DNA from: a bacterium
GTDB taxonomy: Bacteria > Vulcanimicrobiota > Vulcanimicrobiia > Vulcanimicrobiales > SCRA01
Assembly (NCBI GenBank): GCA_004297985.1
Contig: SCRA01000002.1
Span: 1-39,305 of the forward strand
DNA: 39,305 bases
Direction of reading: 5' to 3'
Shown here: positions 1 through 7,424 of the stretch, one piece after another
How the letters are laid out: each line of letters opens with the position of its first letter
How positions within the stretch are numbered: the stretch's first letter is position 1
Notes under the pieces: generated by a model
Told to the model about the DNA's origin: nothing
Database searches by the model: none
What the model saw: the letters and a program-made list of their open reading frames with translations, nothing else
Translations under genes and position numbers: made by a program

Positions 1-241
1 CGGCGTTCAAAGGGAGATAAAAAAAGGCGCGCAGTGCCTTCGCCCCCCGGAGGGACTTTCAAACACATGGGGTCCCCGCCGAGTTTACGAGGCGGGGATT
101 GGCACCAGCGCCTTTCTTGAGAAGCGACCCGCCGAGTTCAAAGGCCACTAGGAAGGAGGCGGAGATCAAAAGATCAGTACTTTCCCGCATGCGTCTCCCC
201 CGGTCTGCGGGGTACCATGGGTTCCTGGAGGACGGTATACC
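1..241 (+). other. Non-coding leader with competing hairpins
   Basis: No convincing gene lies here; the open frames on the minus strand look like shadows. On the plus strand CCCCGCC (74-80) pairs perfectly with GGCGGGG (91-97) around a 10-nt loop. The 11-mer CCCGCCGAGTT at 75-85 recurs at 128-138, so the GGCGGG at 91-96 could pair with either copy. A further CCCC/GGGG pair (197-200 with 209-212) sits just before the ribosome binding site of the next gene. This could be a structured 5' UTR. It matches no riboswitch class that I recognise, so the regulatory reading is inference. Confidence 0.35.
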
Positions 242-520
242 ATGGAGACGCACACGCTGCACATCGGTGAGAGCATGACTCTCGAGCTCCCACAGCCGCG
301 GGACGAGCGCTGGAAGTTCATCGTCATGGGCTCGGGCATCCAAGCGCGTCGCGGGCATGCCGCCTCTAACCAGATCGCGCGCTGGGAGATGGAGGGGGTG
401 CATGCGGGGCGCGTGTTGATCTCGGCGGCGCTGGTGGGCCTCGACGGGCGCGTCACGGACACGCGCAATTTTCTCTATCGAGTGGAGCCGATCGCTCAAC
501 CCTCCTTGGTCCGAGCGTAG
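242..520 (+). CDS. Hypothetical 92-aa protein upstream of GH15 gene
   Basis: I do not recognise this small protein. It has no signal peptide or membrane segment, and a mix of charged and beta-prone stretches (for example HIGESMTLELP near the start and RVTDTRNFLYRVEP near the end) that reads like a folded soluble domain, not a shadow frame. A good Shine-Dalgarno GGAGG at 227-231 lies 10 nt before the ATG, which supports translation. The GH15 hydrolase starts 60 nt after its stop on the same strand, so co-transcription is likely, but that says little about its job. The opposite strand is also open here; I favour plus because of the ribosome binding site. Confidence 0.5.
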   Translation: METHTLHIGESMTLELPQPRDERWKFIVMGSGIQARRGHAASNQIARWEMEGVHAGRVLISAALVGLDGRVTDTRNFLYRVEPIAQPSLVRA

Positions 521-580
521 CCGGAAGCACATCGTCCCCCATGCGCAGGCCGGCGCCTGCGCCCCTACGAACCAGCGGCC

Positions 581-2647
581 ATGCCACGAGACCTACCGCT
601 CGGCAACGGCTCGCTGTTGGTCGCCTTCGACCGCACCTACACATTGCGCGATCTCTACTACCCTCACGTTGGTCAAGAGAACCACCTCGGGGGTCACAAG
701 TGCCGCCTAGGCGTGTGGTGCGACGGGGTGCTTTCGTGGACCCATCACGACGGCTGGCAGCGCGAACTGCGCTACCGCGAGAACACGCTGGAGACCGCCG
801 TCTCATTGCGCCATCAGGCGCTCGGCATCACGCTCCTCTGCTCCGACGTCGTCGATCTTCGCGAGCCGGCGCTGCTGCGGCGGTTCACGCTCTACGACGA
901 CCGCCGTGAGGGGGCCCCGCGAGACGTGCGTCTCTTCCTGGCGCACAACTTCTATCTTTACGGCACCGAGATCGGCGACACGGCGCTCTACCACCCGGAT
1001 GCGCGTGCCATCATCCACTACAAAGGGCACCGCTATCTCCTGGTCACGATGCGTAGGAGGGGGAGCGACGGCCCCGACCGCTTCGCCGTGGGCGCGAAGC
1101 ACAGCGGCCAAGTGGAGGGGACGTTTCGCGACGCCGAAGATGGAGAACTCTCCGGAAATCCCATCGCACAGGGTGCCGTCGATTCGGTCTGCGGCGTGGA
1201 CCTCTTGCTGGCTCCCGCTGAGAGCACGACCGTCGAGGCTTGGCTCGTCGCCGGCCTCTCGCTCGACGAAGTGCTCGACCGCCATCGGCGCATCGCCGGA
1301 GGAGCATGGGCCACGATGCGCCGACGGACACGCGACTATTGGCAGACTTGGGTGACCAAGGACGACACGCTCTTCGCTGGCCTCTCCCCGGAGATCGTCA
1401 CGGAATACCGGCGCAGTTTGCTGGTGATGCGCACGCAGATCGACGATGGCGGGGCGATCGTGGCGGCCAACGATAGCGACATCACCTCCGCCTTTCGCGA
1501 CACCTATAGCTACGTCTGGCCGCGTGATGGCGCGCTCATCTCCTACGCGCTCGATCTCGCCGGCTATCACGAATTGACGCTTCGCTTCTTCCGCTTCTGC
1601 CGCCGCTCACTTACCCACGACGGCTGGCTGCAGCACAAGTACAACCCCGACGGCTCCGTGGCGTCGTCGTGGCTGCCATACTACGCCGCCAGCGAGCGGA
1701 CGCTGCCGATTCAAGAGGACGAAACGGCGCTGATCCTCTGGGCGCTTTGGCAGCATCTCTTTCTCTCCCGCAATCTCGAGGCGCTCGCCGAGCTCTACGA
1801 CGATCTCGTGCGCCCCGCCGCGCAGTTCCTGCTCCGCTATCGCGACGCGTCCACCGGCCTCCCGCTCCCTTCGTGGGATATCTGGGAGGAGCGCTACGGA
1901 ATCCACGCCTGGACGATCGCCTCCGTCTACGCGGGGCTACGCGCCGCCGCCCACATGGCGCACGCCTTCGGCGACGACAGCGCGGCCTATCTCGAGGCGG
2001 CGGAGAACATGCGCCTCGCAGCCATAGATGCGTTGTGGGACGAGGATGCCGGGCGCTTCGTGCGCACGATCGTGCCGCGCGGCGACGGCACGCTCGAGCG
2101 CGACCGTACCCTCGACTGCTCGATCTACGGCCTTGTACGATTCGGCCTCGTCGAGCCGCACGATCCGCGCGCGGTGGCCACGCTGGAAGCGACCTTCAAC
2201 GGCCTCTCCGTGGACACGGAAATCGGAGGCATCGCCCGGTACGCAGGCGATACCTACCATCGCCGCAACGGCGATCCCACACGCGTCCCCGGCAATCCTT
2301 GGTTCATCTGCGCGCTGTGGCGGGCGCAATGGGAGCTGCTGCGTGCGCGCGATGAGCGGCACATGGCCGCCGCGGCGGAGATCATGACCTGGGTCGTGGG
2401 CCACGCCGCACGCAGCGGCGTGCTGGCCGAGCAACTCGACCCCGAGAGCGGCGGACCGCTCTCCGTCTCACCGCTGACTTGGAGCCATGCGGAGTTCGCG
2501 ACGACCGTTGTCACCTACCTCGACCGCAGCTCGACGCTCACGCGCTGCGAGCTCTGCGAACGCCCCACCTACATGCGTGAGCAGCGGCTCATCCAGCATC
2601 TCCACGCCTCGAGCCTTGGCGGCGAGCACCGGCTCTCCGCCGAATAG
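581..2647 (+). CDS. Glycoside hydrolase family 15 (glucoamylase-like)
   Basis: A 688-aa protein with the full GH15 layout: an N-terminal beta-sandwich domain (about residues 1-270) beginning LPLGNGSLLVAFD, then an (alpha/alpha)6 barrel. The barrel carries the family blocks TYSYVWPRDGAL, LPIQEDETALILW (about 375), a general-acid region WDIWEERYGIHAWT (about 435) and the general-base region LTWSHAEF (about 632). GH15 enzymes release glucose from the non-reducing ends of alpha-glucans or cleave trehalose; which one applies here cannot be read from sequence. There is no signal peptide, so it is probably cytoplasmic and acts on storage glucan or trehalose. The extreme C-terminus adds CELC followed by HLH and a late His, resembling a small metal-binding tail. 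The start was chosen because the conserved LGNGSL block follows immediately. Confidence 0.9.
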   Translation: MPRDLPLGNGSLLVAFDRTYTLRDLYYPHVGQENHLGGHKCRLGVWCDGVLSWTHHDGWQRELRYRENTLETAVSLRHQALGITLLCSDVVDLREPALLRRFTLYDDRREGAPRDVRLFLAHNFYLYGTEIGDTALYHPDARAIIHYKGHRYLLVTMRRRGSDGPDRFAVGAKHSGQVEGTFRDAEDGELSGNPIAQGAVDSVCGVDLLLAPAESTTVEAWLVAGLSLDEVLDRHRRIAGGAWATMRRRTRDYWQTWVTKDDTLFAGLSPEIVTEYRRSLLVMRTQIDDGGAIVAANDSDITSAFRDTYSYVWPRDGALISYALDLAGYHELTLRFFRFCRRSLTHDGWLQHKYNPDGSVASSWLPYYAASERTLPIQEDETALILWALWQHLFLSRNLEALAELYDDLVRPAAQFLLRYRDASTGLPLPSWDIWEERYGIHAWTIASVYAGLRAAAHMAHAFGDDSAAYLEAAENMRLAAIDALWDEDAGRFVRTIVPRGDGTLERDRTLDCSIYGLVRFGLVEPHDPRAVATLEATFNGLSVDTEIGGIARYAGDTYHRRNGDPTRVPGNPWFICALWRAQWELLRARDERHMAAAAEIMTWVVGHAARSGVLAEQLDPESGGPLSVSPLTWSHAEFATTVVTYLDRSSTLTRCELCERPTYMREQRLIQHLHASSLGGEHRLSAE

Positions 2648-2649
2648 GC

Positions 2650-3771
2650 TTACGCGGTACGTTCGCTCACCCTGCGCGTGCGCGCCGGTGAGGCGAGAAC
2701 GAACGGTAGCGCTGCCAATGGCGCGGCGCCGCTGATGAGAATCGCCACCGCGTAGCCGGAGCCGAGCTGCGCCGCCAGTGCCGCCACCAGAGCACCAATG
2801 GCCGCTCCGCTGCTGAAGGCCAAGTTGTAGGCGCCCATCGCGGCGCCGCGCGTGCGCGAGGTGCTACGCTCGAAGAAGAGGCCGACGCCGACGGGGACCA
2901 CCGCCGCCCAGGCCAATCCGAAGAGGCCCCCAGCAACCACGACCTCGATCCAGCCGTGAGCGTGCGCTGCCAGCAGACACGCCAACGCCTGCGCCACCGC
3001 CGTGGGAATCGCCACAATTCGCGGACCATGGAGGTCGACCAGCCGCCCCGCAGGGTAGCGCAGCGCAAACGTGGTGAAGGCCATCGCGCTGAAGATCAGC
3101 GCGCCGTTGGCGATGCCGCGATCGTGAAATGTAAGGACAGCCAGAGCGTTGTTGACGCCGTTTTGCAGCGTCGTGCCCACAAGAAATCCCATCGCGGGGA
3201 ACCATGCGTTGCGCATGAGGATACGGCGGCGCTGGACCGAGTGGACGTCGTGACGCTGGGGCAGACCCAGCAGCACGATGAGTCCGAGCGCCGTGAAGAG
3301 CGCGGCCCACAGGTACTGCTGCCGGCCGATCCCGTGCTGCCACAGGAAGACGCCCAACGCTGGGCCGATGGCGAACCCCAAGTTGCCGATCATGCCTAGC
3401 GTCGACGTTGCCGAAACGATGCGCTCACGAGGCACGATCTCGCTGGCGTAGGCGAACTCTGCGGTCATGTAGCCCATGAGCGCGATGCCGCGTACCGCCA
3501 TCAGCAGGCCGCCGCCCAGCGCACCGTGTACGAAGGACATGCCCAGGATCGCCAGGCCGCAGAGCACTACCGCGGCGCGCACGGTCGCCAGCCTCCCCAC
3601 GCGGTCGACGATTGCGCCGACCGGGAGGCTGCCGAAGATGGAGGCAAAGAGCCCGCCGCCCATGGCCAAGGCTATCGCTCCTCGTGCGGCGCCGTCATGC
3701 ATGAGCGCCAGCGGCAGCGATCCAATCGGCAGATTCGCCGCGAGATCGAGAAAGAGCGTCGAGAGAAGCAA
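2650..3771 (-). CDS. MFS transporter
   Basis: A 373-aa, very hydrophobic protein with about 11-12 membrane segments. It has an MFS-type loop motif between the second and third segments (GAIVDRVGRLATVRA), typical of the drug/sugar efflux branch of the major facilitator superfamily. Substrate unknown. The only usable in-frame start downstream of the thiolase stop is a TTG at 3771, which would place the first membrane helix almost at the N-terminus. Open sequence continues upstream without an ATG, so the real start is uncertain. It follows the thiolase gene by 55 nt on the same strand, and an 11-bp perfect hairpin occupies that gap, immediately before the start. It converges on the GH15 gene with 2 nt between stops. 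Confidence 0.8.
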   Translation of the reverse strand: MLLSTLFLDLAANLPIGSLPLALMHDGAARGAIALAMGGGLFASIFGSLPVGAIVDRVGRLATVRAAVVLCGLAILGMSFVHGALGGGLLMAVRGIALMGYMTAEFAYASEIVPRERIVSATSTLGMIGNLGFAIGPALGVFLWQHGIGRQQYLWAALFTALGLIVLLGLPQRHDVHSVQRRRILMRNAWFPAMGFLVGTTLQNGVNNALAVLTFHDRGIANGALIFSAMAFTTFALRYPAGRLVDLHGPRIVAIPTAVAQALACLLAAHAHGWIEVVVAGGLFGLAWAAVVPVGVGLFFERSTSRTRGAAMGAYNLAFSSGAAIGALVAALAAQLGSGYAVAILISGAAPLAALPFVLASPARTRRVSERTA

Positions 3772-3773
3772 GA

Positions 3774-3805
3774 GCGCGTAGGGGCGCGAGATTCCCCCTA
3801 CGCGC
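3774..3805 (-). promoter_or_regulatory. Strong intergenic hairpin, thiolase-MFS junction
   Basis: GCGCGTAGGGG (3774-3784) is perfectly complementary to CCCCTACGCGC (3795-3805) around a 10-nt loop. In the minus-strand transcript it falls between the thiolase stop and the MFS start codon. No T-tract follows, so it is not a classical intrinsic terminator. It could be an mRNA stability or attenuation element, and its G-rich arm includes the only Shine-Dalgarno-like stretch (GGGGGA) before the MFS gene. Structure is seen; function is inferred. Confidence 0.6.
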
Positions 3806-3826
3806 GCATCGGGGACCGATGAGATC

Positions 3827-5020
3827 TCAGCGCGCCTCGATCACGGCCGCGATGCCCTGGCCGCCGCCGATGCAGGCGCTGGCGACGCCGTAGCCGCCGC
3901 CGTTGGTGCGCAGATCGTGGAGCGCCGTGAAAGCGATACGCGCACCGCTGGCACCCAGCGGGTGGCCAAGCGCGATTGCCCCGCCGTGCGGGTTGAGACG
4001 CTCGCCGGCGAAGCCCAGCTCCTTGGTGCAGGCCAGGACTTGCGGGGCGAAGGCCTCGTTGATCTCGACGACGTGGAGATCCTTGGCCTGAACGCCCCCG
4101 CGCTGCAGCGCCTTGGGAATGGCGACGGCGGGGCCGATGCCCATGATGTCGGGATCCACGCCCACCGCGCTCCAGGAGACCAGACGGCCGATCCACGAGA
4201 GGCCGTCGGCCTTCGCCTGCTTCACCGTCGTCACGACCACGGCCGCGGCTCCGTCGGTGATGCCGCTGGCGTTGCCCGGCGTCACGACCCCGCCTTTCTT
4301 GAAGCGCGCGGGAAGCTTGCCCAAACGCTCCGCCGTCATGCCGTCGCGCGGGCCCTCGTCCACCGAGATCGTCTGCGTCGTCCCCTTCGGGCCCGGAACC
4401 TCGACGGGAACGATCTCGTCGGCGAAGTAGCCGTTGTCGCGTGCGGCAACCGCGTTCTGCTGGCTGCGCAGCGCGAACTCGTCGCAGGCTTCGCGCGGGA
4501 TGCCGTAGCGTTCGGCCAAGTTCTCCGCGGTGATGGCCATCGGCATCTTGTTATACGAGTCGGTCAGCCCTTGCCAGAGCGAGTCCTCGAGCGCGCCCTG
4601 GCCCAAGGCCAAGCCCCACCGGGCCCCGCGGATGACGTGCGGGGCCTGGCTCATCGACTCCGTACCGCCGGCCAGCACGTAGCTGGCCTCCCCCAGCAGG
4701 AGGTGGTGGGCGGCGGTGATGATAGCCTGGAGGCCGCTGCCGCAAAGGCGGTTGAGCGTGAGCGCGGGCACGCCGATGGGCACGCCCGAGCGTAGGCCTA
4801 CGTGGCGGGCAAGGTAGATGGCGTCGGCGCTGGTCTGCATCACGTTCCCGAAGACCACGTCGTCGATCTGCTCGGGCGCCACGCCGCTGCGGGCCATGGC
4901 GCCCTTGGCGGCGGCCACGCCTAAATCGGTGGCGGTGAGATCCTTGAGAACCCCACCGAAGTTGCCGAAGGGCGTGCGCGCCCCGGCCAGGATCACGATA
5001 TCGGTGTCACGGTACTGCAT
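3827..5020 (-). CDS. Acetyl-CoA C-acyltransferase (thiolase)
   Basis: A 397-aa thiolase-superfamily enzyme that condenses or cleaves acyl-CoA (acetoacetyl-CoA or 3-ketoacyl-CoA). Family signatures are complete: ILAGARTPFGNFGG at the N-terminus, the nucleophile Cys in LNRLCGSGLQAI, the VEINEAFAPQ block, the His of NPHGGAIALGHPLGASG, and the C-terminal Cys in VASACIGGGQG. Length fits the biosynthetic/degradative thiolases (about 390-400 aa). The frame is open for another 56 codons upstream, but homology begins at MQYRDTDIVI, so I place the start at 5020; no clear Shine-Dalgarno is visible there. No other beta-oxidation or PHB gene is adjacent, so the pathway is unresolved. Confidence 0.9.
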   Translation of the reverse strand: MQYRDTDIVILAGARTPFGNFGGVLKDLTATDLGVAAAKGAMARSGVAPEQIDDVVFGNVMQTSADAIYLARHVGLRSGVPIGVPALTLNRLCGSGLQAIITAAHHLLLGEASYVLAGGTESMSQAPHVIRGARWGLALGQGALEDSLWQGLTDSYNKMPMAITAENLAERYGIPREACDEFALRSQQNAVAARDNGYFADEIVPVEVPGPKGTTQTISVDEGPRDGMTAERLGKLPARFKKGGVVTPGNASGITDGAAAVVVTTVKQAKADGLSWIGRLVSWSAVGVDPDIMGIGPAVAIPKALQRGGVQAKDLHVVEINEAFAPQVLACTKELGFAGERLNPHGGAIALGHPLGASGARIAFTALHDLRTNGGGYGVASACIGGGQGIAAVIEAR

Positions 5021-5180
5021 GGAGAGTCGCTTCGCGGCGGCTCGCTCTTCCCTCCTGGCGCGGGAGGCAACCGAAGCGGATTGCGTACCCGGGGCGGGGT
5101 GTATCAGCGGGCTATCGCGTGAGGGCGAGTATTGGCCATCGTGTGTAGCAACCAAAGCGACCCACCCGAAAGGAGTCACG

Positions 5181-5270
5181 ATGATCAATGCCGGTAGTGA
5201 CGTGCAACTATCGTTGAGTAGCGAGGCTGGCGGTCGGCCAGCGCCTCCATCCGGCCACGGTCCAACTTGA
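5181..5270 (+). CDS. Possible 29-aa micropeptide
   Basis: A short frame starts with ATG 8 nt after a strong Shine-Dalgarno (GAAAGGAG), encoding MINAGSDVQLSLSSEAGG and a Pro/Gly-rich tail. It sits in the gap between the thiolase gene (opposite strand) and the exported protein starting at 5384. It has no membrane segment and no recognisable family. It could be a leader peptide for the downstream gene or chance. The main support is the ribosome binding site. Confidence 0.25.
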   Translation: MINAGSDVQLSLSSEAGGRPAPPSGHGPT

Positions 5271-5383
5271 GTTCTGCGCTGACCACGCGCCAGGGCGGGA
5301 TGGCCCCAAGTAGACGGCTGAGAAGCTATGCTGCCAGCCAGAAATCCTCGACCCGCATGTCTGCTAGGATGAGGATCACCGCT

Positions 5384-5791
5384 ATGCTTCAGAAAGGCAC
5401 ATGCGTTAGAGCCTGGATAATTGCGTTGTTTATGAGCACTGTCATATTAGGAGGTGCTGTTCGCTGGTCTTCCGCGGCGACAACGACAACCGATGAACAG
5501 CAGGTTATACAGCTCACTATCGCTGGCGTGCAGGCGCGATTCCCTGGTGGCTCAACGCAGCCGACGGTCATCCAGCTTGCGATCATCGATAATTACGCGT
5601 TAACGACGTGGGCTCTTGGTGAAGGCGGCGGAAACGCACTCTTGCAAAAGAATAAGAAAGGTGTCTGGTCCGTTATTGCCCTCCATGGCGGAGGAATGGG
5701 TCCACCAATTCTCGAGGCATTCGGCGTTCCCGCGAGTACGGCTACGAGCCTCTGGAACGGCCTTGCCCCTGTTCCAACTCCCACGCCATAG
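5384..5791 (+). CDS. Small exported protein, copper-uptake-associated-like
   Basis: About 135 aa. The N-terminus CVRAWIIALFMSTVILGG is a signal peptide or anchor, followed by a mature domain of about 100 aa and a Pro/Thr tail. The pattern ALTTWALGEGGGNALLQKNK, then GVWSVIALHGGG and FGVPASTATSLW, resembles small periplasmic proteins annotated as copper-uptake-system-associated, in which W-x-QGD-x-GGRALL, a tryptophan strand and a GVP-x-x-x-A helix recur. That resemblance is by memory and weak. The frame is open upstream; ATG 5384 (or ATG 5369, MRITAMLQ) gives a proper signal peptide. Codon use is visibly more AT-rich than neighbours (GAT, AAT and ATA codons are common), suggesting recent acquisition. 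Confidence 0.5.
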   Translation: MLQKGTCVRAWIIALFMSTVILGGAVRWSSAATTTTDEQQVIQLTIAGVQARFPGGSTQPTVIQLAIIDNYALTTWALGEGGGNALLQKNKKGVWSVIALHGGGMGPPILEAFGVPASTATSLWNGLAPVPTPTP

Positions 5792-6470
5792 CGCAGGGGC
5801 TAACGCAGTGTTGAGTTGACGTGTGTAACGTCAAGTTGACGGCGCAAGTTGAAGTCGCGTACTACTTGGTTTCGCCTTGATACCAAGACTCTCATCGGTC
5901 TTGCAGTTACTGTTGAGTGGCAGGCAAAGAGCGCGCGACTGGGAGGTGCAAGCAGCGCGCTGAACCGGATCTGGACGGCCCGACGGGCCGCCACGTTCAC
6001 CCGCGCGAGATGAGACGGCCTCGGACGACGGCTCTGGCCATGCCTCGCCGTCCTCCCCCGCCGGAGAACACCCCGACGGACCCGGTCGGGCCTCTCATGT
6101 TCCGACGATCACCGTCCATGCATGATGCGGCCTTCGACCCCGGCGGAGCAGCATCGTCTCGCATCGCGACGGTGCATGTGCTGCCTTCGTGAAAGGGAAC
6201 CCACTCGGCCACCGCGACATGACCCCTATCTACACTTCGAACCTCGCGTCACCGCGACGCCCGCAAGACTCGGTCCCGACCTGCCCGCTACCCACAAGCG
6301 GCGGCTCAAGCTGGCTCCTTTCGGGCAGGCCGTTCGGGTCGCTACAACAACCTTCGCCGAAAGCCACGATTAGCCACTACCTGCCCTCAGGCAGCAGCCG
6401 CTCATACACCGCGCCCTGGGGCACGATCCCGAAGCGGGCCTCCGGGGCGCGGCCGTCGAAGGGTACGCCC
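5792..6470. other. Gene-poor gap of about 680 nt
   Basis: I see no supported gene. The first part contains an inverted repeat TTGACGT (5816-5822) / ACGTCAA (5828-5834) with a 5-nt spacer, and several nearby AGTTGA repeats. The plus-strand frame at 5917-6192 is Pro/Arg/Thr-rich low-complexity sequence typical of a shadow. The frame leading into the regulator is open from 6189, but its upstream 94 codons are also low-complexity. The minus strand at 6377-6473 reads like the C-terminus of a real protein but has no body upstream of it. The gap may be a decayed gene remnant; I cannot prove it. Confidence 0.4.
5816..5834. repeat. Inverted repeat TTGACGT-N5-ACGTCAA
   Basis: Perfect 7-bp arms with a 5-nt spacer, 25 nt after the stop of the small exported protein. 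A second TTGAC follows at 5836-5840. It is not followed by a T-run, so it is more like a protein-binding site than a terminator. No regulator can be assigned. Confidence 0.4.
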
Positions 6471-7424
6471 ATGGCATCGTCGGTCGGCCGAGTGCACACG
6501 TCCATAGACATGCGCGCACTTCCCATGTCTGCGCGCCATTCGTCTGTGATCGCGGCGTTCGACCGTCTGCCGGTCGGAGGCATTCTCGAACTCACCAGCG
6601 ACAACGACCACAAAGCGCTGCGCGCCGATCTCGTGATGCGCCGCCCCTCGGAGTTCCTCTGGGATGTGCGCAACATGGGCAGCCAGCGCTGGGTGATCCG
6701 CATCGAGCGCGTCGACGCCAGCGTCGAGGATCTGGAGCACTTTGTTACGCGCTGTGCCCCGTTCGCCGATGTCTCGCGCGAAGTGATCACGCGTGTCGTG
6801 CAGGTCGCCACCGAGCGCAACTACCGCGGCGGCGAGACGATCTTCGACGAAGGCGAGCAGTGGGATTATCTGGGCTTCGTCCGCAGCGGACGCGTCGTCT
6901 TCACGCTGCTCTCGCGCGATGGGAAGATGCAGACGCTGCTGGAACGCTTCCCCGGCGACGCCGTCAACGAGACCCCGGTGTTCGACGGCGGCACCACGGT
7001 GTATCGGTGCGAGGCGATGGTCGACTCGCATCTGGTGCTGATTCCGCGGGACGAGGTCTTGCGCGCCTGCCGCCAGGACCCGGAGCTGGCGCTCTCGTTC
7101 CTCGTCGCTTCGAGCCAGGCGCGCCGTCGCTCCATCAGCACGATCGCCGACCTCTCCTTCGCTCACGTCCTGCAGCGCGTAGCGAAGTGGCTGCTGAACT
7201 ACACGGGACCTGGAGAGGGCCTCACGCCGGGCGTGCTGGGCGTCGAGCGACTCTCTCAAGCGCAGATCGCAGCCGCCGCCGGAACCGTGCGTGACATGGC
7301 GGCACGCGCACTGATTCGTCTGCGAGACTCCGGCGCCGTGGAGCTGGAGCGCGGACGCGTCAAGAAGCTCGATCGCGCGATCCTCGAGAGCTTCGTCAAC
7401 AACATCGAAGGCACGGCCGTCTAG
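6471..7424 (+). CDS. DUF2249-Crp/Fnr fusion transcription regulator
   Basis: About 317 aa in three parts. Residues 9-78 match the DUF2249 pattern: SIDMRALPMSARHSSVIAAF, then a His-containing NDHKALR-like strand and a WDVRNMGSQRWVIRIERV end. Residues about 85-200 are a cyclic-nucleotide-binding-type beta barrel (FADVSREVI start, GGETIFDEGEQWDYLGFVRSG). Residues about 225-305 are a Crp-type winged helix with recognition region LSQAQIAAAAGTVRDMAARAL. There is no Fnr-type N-terminal cysteine cluster. DUF2249 is otherwise found with hemerythrin-like and nitrogen-oxide/redox genes, so a redox or NO-related input is a reasonable guess. ATG 6471 starts just before DUF2249; the open frame upstream to 6189 looks non-coding. 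Its stop shares a CTAG palindrome with the stop of the convergent protease gene. Confidence 0.8.
   Translation: MASSVGRVHTSIDMRALPMSARHSSVIAAFDRLPVGGILELTSDNDHKALRADLVMRRPSEFLWDVRNMGSQRWVIRIERVDASVEDLEHFVTRCAPFADVSREVITRVVQVATERNYRGGETIFDEGEQWDYLGFVRSGRVVFTLLSRDGKMQTLLERFPGDAVNETPVFDGGTTVYRCEAMVDSHLVLIPRDEVLRACRQDPELALSFLVASSQARRRSISTIADLSFAHVLQRVAKWLLNYTGPGEGLTPGVLGVERLSQAQIAAAAGTVRDMAARALIRLRDSGAVELERGRVKKLDRAILESFVNNIEGTAV

Noticed and set aside
5917-6192. 91-aa plus-strand frame
   Set aside because: Low-complexity Pro/Arg/Thr sequence, no ribosome binding site, no domain; typical chance frame in GC-rich DNA.
6189-6470. 94-codon N-terminal extension of the Crp-type regulator
   Set aside because: Extension is Ser/Pro low-complexity and precedes a natural DUF2249 start at 6471.
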